From IMG/VR virus record IMGVR_UViG_3300037585_002230, positions 1 through 34,987 of that record: a stretch of DNA of 34,987 bases, one strand, 5' to 3'. The notes under the pieces were generated by a model that saw nothing but the letters and a program-made list of their open reading frames with translations, did no database searches and was not told the DNA's origin. A program made the position numbers and the translations under genes. The DNA is from a virus. Shown one piece after another: positions 17,422 through 22,420 of the stretch; positions within the stretch are counted from its first letter, which is position 1; each line of letters opens with the position of its first letter.

Positions 17422-17718
17422 GTGTGGGTGTCTTGTCCAGGGTTATTTACGTATATAGAAACGGCGGCCTAGTTTGGGGGGTGTGGGGGGGTGCTCCACA
17501 GGATCACCGGGCCGCACAACGGGGGCGATCCCCGTCACCTACCTCAATGTTTACAAGCGCTTAGATATGCTTGGTGCCAAACGGGTGCCAAACCAGCAGC
17601 GATATAGCAAATTCAAAACAAAAGCTTGGGGGGGGGTGCCTCGCGCGCGTGATCACTGACGCACAACGTCACCACCACACAAGTAGAAGCACCGCCCTGG
17701 TTACCTTGATTACCTTGG
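17422..17718. other. Terminase intergenic gap: G-runs and direct repeats, candidate packaging site
   Basis: No credible gene lies here. On the plus strand there are runs of 6 and 7 G at 17476-17481 and 17485-17491, and 9 G at 17628-17636. Two copies of GGTGCCAA lie at 17573-17580 and 17584-17591. Three 9-base repeats begin at 17699, at the end of the small terminase gene. A pac or cos region is common beside terminase genes, but no cut site can be read from the sequence. Confidence 0.4.
17571..17594. repeat. Tandem GGTGCCAA motif resembling attP arm sites
   Basis: TTGGTGCCAA (17571-17580) is followed directly by ACGGGTGCCAAACC (17581-17594). The same motif family, TTGGCACC or its complement, occurs five times around attP (27568-27796). 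Both places also have a GATATA downstream of the pair on the corresponding strand. The function here is unknown. Confidence 0.5.
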
Positions 17719-17725
17719 TTACCCT
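17699..17725. repeat. Three 9-bp tandem repeats at the end of the small terminase gene
   Basis: The plus strand reads GGTTACCTT (17699-17707), GATTACCTT (17708-17716) and GGTTACCCT (17717-17725). The stop codon of the small terminase gene lies within the third copy. Direct repeats at the terS end are plausible small-terminase binding sites, by inference from other phages. Confidence 0.5.
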
Positions 17726-18135
17726 GCACTCTCAGCGAACATATCACCGCCAGCCCAGGTCAATGTGATCTGCCCGGAGCTTTGCTTATCCTCTGCCTTA
17801 TCTCTTATGCCAAGCGGTTGCATCTGCCTGATGTGCTTGTCCTTGTGATCGCACTCAAGGCGTCTACGCTGTACCTCTGCCATTGCAAGCTTGGGATCTT
17901 CTGGCAGTGAAGCTTCTACGATATCAATGATCTGATCGCGCATGACCTCGCATTGCAATGTCCTGGCTGTTCTGTACTTTGTGTATGCGTTCTCGTCCTC
18001 TTGAACCAAGCGCAATACTGTACGCCAGCTGGGCAGATCCTTTGTTCCATTGCATATGCGTGTAAGGCTTTCACCTTCTGCTATGCGCTCGCAGATCGTA
18101 TCGAGCTGCTTTTGAGTTACGTTTCGCTTTGGCAT
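17719..18135 (-). CDS. Terminase small subunit (DNA recognition), 138 aa
   Basis: Begins MPKRNVTQKQLDTICERIAEGESLTRIC, a helix-turn-helix pattern of small terminases (Q..ldticerIaeGeSLr.Ic), with SWRTVLRLVQEDENAYTKYRTARTLQCEVM and a basic middle region (EVQRRRLECDHKDKHIRQM). It recognises the packaging site and recruits the large subunit. An in-frame GTG at 18192 exists, but the span between it and 18135 contains an intrinsic terminator, so ATG 18135 (weak GGAT) or ATG 18141 is preferred. The C-terminal tail probably binds the large subunit. Confidence 0.85.
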   Translation of the reverse strand: MPKRNVTQKQLDTICERIAEGESLTRICNGTKDLPSWRTVLRLVQEDENAYTKYRTARTLQCEVMRDQIIDIVEASLPEDPKLAMAEVQRRRLECDHKDKHIRQMQPLGIRDKAEDKQSSGQITLTWAGGDMFAESAG

Positions 18136-18145
18136 TTGCATCCAT

Positions 18146-18182
18146 AAAAAAGCCAGCGTTGCTTTCGCAAACAACAGCTGGC
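18146..18182 (-). terminator. Intrinsic terminator just upstream of the small terminase gene
   Basis: On the minus strand GCCAGC (18182-18177) pairs with GCTGGC (18157-18152) and GTTG pairs with CAAC inside, around a loop holding GCGAAAGC. TTTTTT (18151-18146) follows. It ends 5-11 bases before the small terminase start. It would stop transcripts from the early operon, or from a promoter in the gap, unless antitermination occurs. Compare lambda tR'. Confidence 0.88.
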
Positions 18183-18207
18183 CAGTGTCCACAGGAGGAG
18201 GTAATAC

Positions 18208-18273
18208 ATGAACAACATTTCGTTCAGTATATCATATTTCATACTACATTTCGTGCATTCGCGCAAGCACTAG
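18208..18273 (+). CDS. Possible 21-residue peptide with a perfect ribosome-binding site
   Basis: AGGAGGAGGT (18193-18202) stands five bases before ATG at 18208, the best Shine-Dalgarno match I noticed in the window. The frame encodes a short peptide beginning MNNISFSISYFILHF, hydrophobic then basic, ending at TAG 18273. No promoter for it is evident. It could be a leader peptide or small membrane peptide, or the G/A-rich stretch may serve another purpose in the late control region. Confidence 0.35.
   Translation: MNNISFSISYFILHFVHSRKH
18215..18254. promoter_or_regulatory. Two ACATTTCGT repeats upstream of the late genes
   Basis: ACATTTCGT occurs at 18215-18223 and again at 18246-18254, 31 bases apart (about three helical turns). 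On the minus strand they flank a TATACT-like -10 sequence in an AT-rich stretch. This is the only sizeable gap before the late operon, so it is the likely late promoter, possibly activator-dependent because no good -35 is visible. Confidence 0.4.
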
Positions 18274-18292
18274 ATATATTTTGTCATATCCC

Positions 18293-18320
18293 TTGACGCT
18301 TTCTGTCCACTTGATAATCT
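18293..18320 (+). promoter_or_regulatory. Sigma70-type promoter for the 38-residue basic peptide
   Basis: TTGACG (18293-18298), a 16-base spacer and TAATCT (18315-18320) point rightwards. A start near 18327 would give a 20-base leader carrying GGGGA before ATG 18347. It fires against the early operon. Confidence 0.65.
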
Positions 18321-18346
18321 GCGTGGATCACAGACGGGGAATTGTA

Positions 18347-18463
18347 ATGACAAGGCAAAAGGCATCAAAGCGCAAGCGCTCGCATTCGGATCAAGCAAGG
18401 CGCATCGTAAAAAGAATTAAGAAGGCAGCTGAGAAGAAATTAAAGAAAAAGGCAAAGTCTTAG
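18347..18463 (+). CDS. Very basic 38-residue peptide, unknown function
   Basis: ATG at 18347 has GGGGA seven bases upstream and a clear promoter at 18293-18320. Of 38 residues, 18 are Lys or Arg (MTRQKASKRKRSHSDQ, ending LKKKAKS), with a predicted helix over about 14-36. It is the only plus-strand gene among minus-strand genes in this half of the genome. Its end overlaps the convergent candidate late regulator by four bases. Arg-rich peptides of this size can bind RNA hairpins (lambda N) or DNA, but no family match is claimed. It also lies antisense to transcripts running through towards the terminase genes. Confidence 0.6.
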   Translation: MTRQKASKRKRSHSDQARRIVKRIKKAAEKKLKKKAKS

Positions 18464-18903
18464 CCAAAGAGCTCGCCCAGCGTGACAACCTCATCGTCCT
18501 GCGCCTTGAGCTTGTAGTACAGCCTGATCAGCGCATCTGTGTATCTGCGCTTTACCTGGCGTCCATCTCTTAGCCCCTGCAACCTTGCCAGCTTCTGCCA
18601 CTTTGGCCCACGCTCTCGAAACGCCGCGCTGTGCGCTACGGCCCAGACAATGCGCCTATCATCTGCATCCATCTGCTCTATGCCAAGAACCAAAGCTTTC
18701 TCATAAGCAGTGATCTCTGGTGGTGAAGCCTTGGGCAATCCTACTGAAAAATCTGTGTAGCCATATGCGGATCTTTCTTGGACGTACTCTGGCCAGCCGC
18801 ACAGCTTCTGCTTTCGCACCGCCGGGGGAAGCTTACGCTCTGTCTCAGCTGCTTGAAGAAACATGCTGTCGAGCTCGGTCATGTTTGCGTCTTGGCTATA
18901 CAT
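18460..18903 (-). CDS. DUF6362-like protein, candidate late-gene regulator, 147 aa
   Basis: The order of elements resembles DUF6362 proteins of alphaproteobacterial phages and prophages: LPPAVRKQKLCGWPEYVQER (25-44), a Pro-rich link, YEKALVLGIEQMDADDRRIVWAVAH (67-91), then KWQKLARLQGLRDGRQVKRRY (101-121), a sigma-region-4-like helix-turn-helix. It is the last gene of the early operon and the closest to the terminase genes, the usual place for Q-, RinA- or ArpU-type late activators. Regulation is inferred from position and helix-turn-helix. Its ATG overlaps the upstream stop by 8 bases. Confidence 0.55.
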   Translation of the reverse strand: MYSQDANMTELDSMFLQAAETERKLPPAVRKQKLCGWPEYVQERSAYGYTDFSVGLPKASPPEITAYEKALVLGIEQMDADDRRIVWAVAHSAAFRERGPKWQKLARLQGLRDGRQVKRRYTDALIRLYYKLKAQDDEVVTLGELFG

Positions 18904-19216
18904 TTAGCTTTGACCTCATCTCTTCGACCCAATCAGTGCGATCTAGCAAATCCATCCGCGCCACCTCGATCAAAACAGCTCTGTAATTCTCAGATGACAA
19001 TCGCCGCTTTAGTTGCTTGAGAACCTTGCTGGTCAAGTTATCCACAGGATCTTGTTTCGCTCGCGCAATTGCTTCTCGATATCTTACGTTGCTAAGCTTA
19101 GCGCTGAGCTTTAGTTGATAATTTATTTGTTTGATTTTTGTGCTTTGCTTAGCGCTGAGCTTAGCGCTGAGCTTAGCTGCGTGAACTCCTGCGTCGATTT
19201 TAGAAACATGATTCAA
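18896..19216 (-). CDS. Basic protein encoded across the candidate origin, 106 aa
   Basis: The frame starts at TTG 19216 (AGGGG about 10 bases upstream); no ATG is available in the first half, so the start is uncertain. The N-terminal 40 residues carry repeats (AKLSAKLSAKQS and LKLSAKLS) produced by DNA iterons. The C-terminal part (DPVDNLTSKVLKQLKRRLSSENYRAVLIEVARMDLLDRTDWVEEM) is helical and charged. It may be an origin-binding protein, as in lambda O where the origin lies inside the initiator gene, but no known initiator domain is recognised. Confidence 0.5.
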   Translation of the reverse strand: MNHVSKIDAGVHAAKLSAKLSAKQSTKIKQINYQLKLSAKLSNVRYREAIARAKQDPVDNLTSKVLKQLKRRLSSENYRAVLIEVARMDLLDRTDWVEEMRSKLNV

Positions 19217-19245
19217 AAGCAGTCAATCCCCTAATTTTATCCACA
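19038..19245. other. Candidate replication origin: DnaA boxes, iterons and AT-rich stretch
   Basis: Perfect DnaA boxes TTATCCACA lie at 19038-19046 and 19237-19245. Between them are three copies of a 15-base iteron (19097-19111, 19148-19162, 19160-19174), separated by an AT-rich 36-base stretch (19112-19147). This combination of host-initiator boxes, iterons and an easily melted region is the classic layout of a theta origin. The genome has no visible polymerase, helicase or primase gene. Confidence 0.65.
19097..19174. repeat. CTTAGCGCTGAGCTT iterons
   Basis: Three identical copies at 19097-19111, 19148-19162 and 19160-19174, the last two overlapping with a 12-base period and followed by a partial copy. 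Each is nearly palindromic around AGCGCT. They lie in coding sequence and translate as KLSA repeats. Confidence 0.85.
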
Positions 19246-19318
19246 AGCCGACCATTGGCTCTTGTGTCCTGTCATCGCCGTTCATGGGCGAACTTTTTTT
19301 TCCGGGCTGGGGCGTGAA

Positions 19319-19352
19319 TGGCATAATTAAAAACTTTTTTTCCTTTATGCCA
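19319..19352. repeat. Inverted repeat with T-rich loop in the gap beside the origin
   Basis: TGGCATAA (19319-19326) and TTATGCCA (19345-19352) are perfect inverted repeats around an 18-base loop that includes seven T. The 140-base gap 19217-19356 also holds CGCC/GGCG followed by eight T near 19276-19301, a weak plus-strand terminator candidate. The gap also lies upstream of the 18896-19216 gene, so a promoter or operator is possible. Confidence 0.45.
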
Positions 19353-19356
19353 CTTA

Positions 19357-19539
19357 TCACGCAACTGATTTGCTCCCAGATCGATGCTCTTTGTAAATCG
19401 TTTTTGACTGCAAAGATTTCTGATGACGCCGCATAATATCGTTCACCTCGTCAAAGCTTTCGGGCTCATTTGAGAACTGCTCACGGTACTCGCGCAGCGC
19501 CAAGATCACGATCTGTGTTTCATGTGTTGTCATGTTCAT
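19357..19539 (-). CDS. Small helical early protein, 60 aa
   Basis: Begins MNMTTHETQIVILALREYREQFSNEPESFDEVNDIMRRH, with AGAGG about seven bases upstream of ATG. The pattern 'T..E...i..AL..Y...F' recurs at the start of the 144-residue AlpA-like gene (LTKSELKTIWKALDLYRSAF) and of the gene at 20203 (FTEEELNTLIRALEDHSVIF), suggesting a small paralogous family. The function is unknown. Its ATG overlaps the upstream stop (ATGA). Confidence 0.6.
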   Translation of the reverse strand: MNMTTHETQIVILALREYREQFSNEPESFDEVNDIMRRHQKSLQSKTIYKEHRSGSKSVA

Positions 19540-19775
19540 GCTGCAGCCTCTTTGATATATTTGTTAATGTCTTTTCGATACCACCGATATCCCCCAGGCC
19601 AGTTTGGTTTCACGGGCTTGGGGAAATCTGCGACAAAATTGCGGTGGTTTGGATTTATCATACGCCAGAGCGTTGACGGATATCTGATGTTAAGCATTTT
19701 TCGCACTTGCTCTGAATTAACCAAAGGTGGAATTGTTCCTCTGCCATCGCAGCACGGGCATTGAATTCTTCTCAT
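19536..19775 (-). CDS. Zinc-finger plus AlpA-like DNA-binding protein, 79 aa
   Basis: A CPCCDGRGT knuckle (residues 6-14) is followed by an AlpA/excisionase-type winged helix: LVNSEQVRKMLNI, STLWRMI, then DFPKPVKP...RWYRKDINKYIKEA. This is the normal AlpA pattern (s..eVr.ml.is..tlwR....FP.pv......rW...di..wi). AlpA-like proteins act as regulators or excisionases. It is coupled to the next AlpA-like gene by an ATGA overlap; duplication of the domain is likely. Confidence 0.75.
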   Translation of the reverse strand: MRRIQCPCCDGRGTIPPLVNSEQVRKMLNIRYPSTLWRMINPNHRNFVADFPKPVKPNWPGGYRWYRKDINKYIKEAAA

Positions 19776-20206
19776 TGGCTGGCCTTCTGGACGTATTGGC
19801 GCGGCAGCTGCTTGAGCCAGAGCGATAGCTCCTCACTCGACCAGTATCTGCGCTTTTTGATATATACTGGCTTGGGAAAATTCATATCGGCACAGTCCGG
19901 GGCATTTAAATATCTCCACAAAGACATATCGCTTATGCCGCCGAGCATTTCACGAACCTGTTTCGCTGATATTCTTTTGTCTGCTTCGGGTTCCAATTGC
20001 CACATATTAACCTCCATTTCGCACTCTTTGTTTTTTGCTGCTTCGGATTTCAGCTCACAAATAAATTTGAGCCGATCAATTTCCTTCGCAATACGTACAT
20101 CGTTAGAATAATGCTCTGGGCGAAAGGCACTACGATACAAATCTAATGCCTTCCATATTGTTTTCAGCTCGCTCTTAGTAAGGTGTATTTCTTCTGTGAA
20201 ACTCAT
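19772..20206 (-). CDS. AlpA-like DNA-binding protein with an N-terminal helical domain, 144 aa
   Basis: Residues 1-75 are a charged helical domain (LTKSELKTIWKALDLYRSAF) related to the small proteins at 19357 and 20203. Residues 78-140 form an AlpA-type helix-turn-helix (RISAKQVREMLGGISDMSLWRYL, then NFPKPVYIKKRRYWSSEELSLWLKQ). It probably binds DNA in early regulation, replication or excision. It overlaps neighbours at both ends (ATGA). Confidence 0.75.
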   Translation of the reverse strand: MSFTEEIHLTKSELKTIWKALDLYRSAFRPEHYSNDVRIAKEIDRLKFICELKSEAAKNKECEMEVNMWQLEPEADKRISAKQVREMLGGISDMSLWRYLNAPDCADMNFPKPVYIKKRRYWSSEELSLWLKQLPRQYVQKASQ

Positions 20207-20433
20207 TGGCTGTACTCCCCTGCTTCATGCATCAGACGCCCCTTGTGATCTGGACGCTCATACTCTTTCTTTTTTTGCAGTGAATGCTCGAACCGCTTTT
20301 TGAGCGCTTGCAGATCTTTGTAATGCTGCAGATCCTGATGCTGAGTTTCGCTCTCTTCAGCCCAGGCAAAAATCACCGAGTGATCCTCAAGCGCGCGGAT
20401 CAGCGTGTTCAATTCTTCTTCTGTGAACGTCAT
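20203..20433 (-). CDS. Small helical early protein, 76 aa
   Basis: ATG at 20433 is chosen because GGAG lies about ten bases upstream and it follows the previous stop by one base (TAAGATG). The frame is open further upstream but without support. It begins MTFTEEELNTLIRALEDHSVIF, similar to the N-termini of the proteins at 19357 and 19772, then a charged coiled-coil-like stretch (LQHYKDLQALKKRFEHSLQKK). Unknown role. Confidence 0.6.
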   Translation of the reverse strand: MTFTEEELNTLIRALEDHSVIFAWAEESETQHQDLQHYKDLQALKKRFEHSLQKKKEYERPDHKGRLMHEAGEYSQ

Positions 20434-20434
20434 C

Positions 20435-20764
20435 TTATACTCCAAGTGGGTTACATTTCTCACATGCTCGATAATTCCCCACCGGCTCATATGCCTGGTA
20501 TTCGCCAGCCACACGCACCATTTCTTCTTCCTCAATCCATCCGTCCACGCATTCGTCGCAGATCTCTTTTTCTTCTGGTTCTAATTTCTCAATCGCTGTC
20601 GCCAGAGCGCGCAGCTCGTCGGCCATGCCCTCTTCTATGGGGCCAGAGAACAACACCCTGAGATGCTTCTTTTCCATGCCCTCAGTCGCCCGGACAGACC
20701 AGCGCGGCCCGTCAGCATCGGAAAGCTTAAACGTCATCTGTGCTACTTCGTGCTCAAGCTTCAT
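20435..20764 (-). CDS. Early protein with a C-terminal zinc ribbon, 109 aa
   Basis: The first 60 residues are a mixed alpha/beta region (MTFKLSDADGPRWSVRATEG, then MADELRALATAIEKLEPEE). The C-terminus carries ICDECVDGW (about 69-77) and YRACEKCN (about 98-105), a four-cysteine zinc ribbon. ATG is preceded by GAGG and overlaps the upstream gene. Not recognised as a named family. Confidence 0.6.
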   Translation of the reverse strand: MKLEHEVAQMTFKLSDADGPRWSVRATEGMEKKHLRVLFSGPIEEGMADELRALATAIEKLEPEEKEICDECVDGWIEEEEMVRVAGEYQAYEPVGNYRACEKCNPLGV

Positions 20765-20954
20765 GCGGATCCTCGTTTAAAATGTTGAGAAGAAGATCCA
20801 CTTTGCCGGTGCCGTGACACACAGGGCATTCCACCATCTCAGTGAGGGGCTCGCCGTGATTGAATTCTGTGGGGTATTCTACATAAAAAAGGTTCTCGCG
20901 CTCTCCAGCGCCCCGGCAGTGGCTGCAATTGATCAGCACCGGCCCGTCAGTCAT
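20754..20954 (-). CDS. DnaJ-type zinc-ribbon protein, 66 aa
   Basis: Two CxxCxGxG knuckles, CSHCRGAG and CPVCHGTG, as in the DnaJ cysteine-rich domain, separated by about 30 residues. Such mini zinc ribbons are frequent in early phage operons and may bind DNA or partner proteins. ATG at 20954 overlaps the DpdA-like stop; a GTG at 20963 is an alternative start. Confidence 0.6.
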   Translation of the reverse strand: MTDGPVLINCSHCRGAGERENLFYVEYPTEFNHGEPLTEMVECPVCHGTGKVDLLLNILNEDPHEA

Positions 20955-21570
20955 AAAGCTCACACAGTGGCGTTAATTCCAACGCTGGTTGCCGCATTAA
21001 ATCCGCAATCCAACTGTCTAATAGTGCTTTATTTTTGTCCGGGCCAAACGCTAAAAACGTGCCGTCTACGCTGTCGCATCCAATGACTTGTGCCAAGCGC
21101 ATACGCATAAACGAATTGACGCGCCCCATGTGCGCCCACTTACCGCGCTTTTTTGCTTCTGCTACTATTTCTGCGGCTGGTTGGCTCAATTTCCATTTAG
21201 TGCTGCCGCCCACGAATACTGCGTCAATTTCATCCCAACGCACTTCATCTGGCGTTTCCCCATCTTGCAGAACAAAAGCCGCTTTAAATCCCAAGTTTCT
21301 GATGCGCGGCAGAACTGGATAAGCTCGATCCCGTGTTGCAGCTGCTGCGCCAACAACGTCAGGCGCAACAGCAAACAAACAATGTTTTCGCTCTAAATTG
21401 TCCAGCCATTCCAAAAACCCATCATCAGTGTATGTTTCAGCTTGAGCAAAACATCCATTGTCAGCTGCGAATAATGTGTGACCAGTTTTAATTGTATGGT
21501 TTGCATTGTAGGAAAGCATAACGCCAATGTGCGCCGTACAATGAGTTTTCCTGCCGCTAAGATAAATCAT
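20947..21570 (-). CDS. dpdA: DpdA/TGT-like 7-deazaguanine DNA transglycosylase, 207 aa
   Basis: The sequence carries the tRNA-guanine transglycosylase active-site motifs in order. DNGCF (37-41) matches TGT DSGGF, with the general-base Asp. PDVVG (70-74) matches the base-recognising Asp segment, QDG (102-104) the VQG Gln, GGST (121-124) the GG loop, and GCDSVDGT (164-171) the GxDxFD segment of the catalytic Asp. HMGRVNS is at 147-153. It lacks the C-terminal zinc site of tRNA TGTs and is short, as phage DpdA-type enzymes are. These swap guanine in DNA for preQ0-type bases. The start at 21570 overlaps the transporter stop (ATGA); a GTG-type start at 21591 is less likely. Confidence 0.78.
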   Translation of the reverse strand: MIYLSGRKTHCTAHIGVMLSYNANHTIKTGHTLFAADNGCFAQAETYTDDGFLEWLDNLERKHCLFAVAPDVVGAAAATRDRAYPVLPRIRNLGFKAAFVLQDGETPDEVRWDEIDAVFVGGSTKWKLSQPAAEIVAEAKKRGKWAHMGRVNSFMRMRLAQVIGCDSVDGTFLAFGPDKNKALLDSWIADLMRQPALELTPLCELYD

Positions 21571-22037
21571 CCGCGCCCTGCCCAATACCAAACAGCCAAA
21601 GCGCCTATCATTTTGCTTGCAGTCATTATCAGCAAACCGGGCAACGAAAAGAAACCGAGCATCAACATAAACACTGAGCTATCTACTGGCGTACTTATTG
21701 CAGATGAAATGAGAACGCGCTGACGCATCGATTTCTTTGTGTATGTATAAACGAGCCAATCTGCGAATTCAGATATTGCAAATGCAAATGCACTCGCTGC
21801 TGCAACAAAAGGATCAGCTAAAAAGTAACTGACTGCAACGCCAGCAGCCATAACCGCAAGCACTCGATGACCGAGCTCGCGCTGTGCGTAATCTCGCAAC
21901 ACAAAAATAAATCCAACCAGAAAACTCATCGGCGCAAGCGACTGACCGCCAGGCAACGAGATCATTGGCAAATAAGTGAAACCAAGATTGGCAATTACTA
22001 CAGCAGCGAAATATAAGATGCTTAATTTATAATTCAT
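21567..22037 (-). CDS. yhhQ: YhhQ/VUT-family queuosine precursor transporter, 156 aa
   Basis: A strongly hydrophobic protein with about five membrane segments (near 5-24, 35-49, 60-80, 82-96, 120-150). LPGGQSLAPMSFLVGFIFVLRDYAQRELG is followed by polar loop residues and TKKSMRQRVLISSAISTPVDSSVFM, the pattern of the VUT (Vut_1) family to which E. coli YhhQ, a preQ0/preQ1 importer, belongs. It is shorter than YhhQ (221 residues), matching a short VUT subgroup. Coupling to the DpdA-like gene by ATGA supports a shared role in supplying the 7-deazaguanine base. No folE, queC, queD, queE or queF gene is present. Confidence 0.82.
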   Translation of the reverse strand: MNYKLSILYFAAVVIANLGFTYLPMISLPGGQSLAPMSFLVGFIFVLRDYAQRELGHRVLAVMAAGVAVSYFLADPFVAAASAFAFAISEFADWLVYTYTKKSMRQRVLISSAISTPVDSSVFMLMLGFFSLPGLLIMTASKMIGALAVWYWAGRG

Positions 22038-22420
22038 CGTGAAACCTTCAGCTTTATCAGTGGATCGAGAAACGCATCAACGTCAGCCAGCGAGCGGCAC
22101 AGCGCCCAGGCAAACCCAGCATCGATGATGGCATCGCGCATACGCCGCTGGTTCTCGTTCATGGTTCCGCGCTTGACCTTCAGCTCAATAAAGATGGCCT
22201 CGTTCATTCCACTCTTGGTTGCGCTACCAGGGCAGAAGATTTCCAGGTCAGGCCAGCCGTACTTTGTACCCATGCGCTTAAGCTTGTTGATGAAATTGAT
22301 ATGTCGCCGCCCTTCGTTGGGGCTGTGATGAAAAACACACCCGGACGGCAATGTCGCAGCTAAATATTCTGCGACTTGCTTTTGCAGATCATCCTCACTC
22401 ACGCCTAATGTAAAAGTCAT
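22034..22420 (-). CDS. VRR-NUC domain nuclease, 128 aa
   Basis: The motifs of the VRR-NUC branch of PD-(D/E)XK nucleases are in order: E9 in SEDDLQKQVAEYL, then HHSPNEGRR (31-39), GWPDLEIF with D58, IELKVKRG with E79 and K81, and NQRRMRDAI with Q90-91. Stand-alone VRR-NUC proteins of this size are common in phages and act on branched or flapped DNA in replication or repair. It overlaps the Cro-like gene by 26 bases and the transporter by 4, as part of one early operon. Confidence 0.88.
   Translation of the reverse strand: MTFTLGVSEDDLQKQVAEYLAATLPSGCVFHHSPNEGRRHINFINKLKRMGTKYGWPDLEIFCPGSATKSGMNEAIFIELKVKRGTMNENQRRMRDAIIDAGFAWALCRSLADVDAFLDPLIKLKVSR

Noticed and set aside
18136-18192. N-terminal extension of the small terminase from a GTG at 18192
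   Set aside because: The extension spans a strong intrinsic terminator and has no ribosome-binding site; ATG 18135 or 18141 gives the normal family N-terminus.
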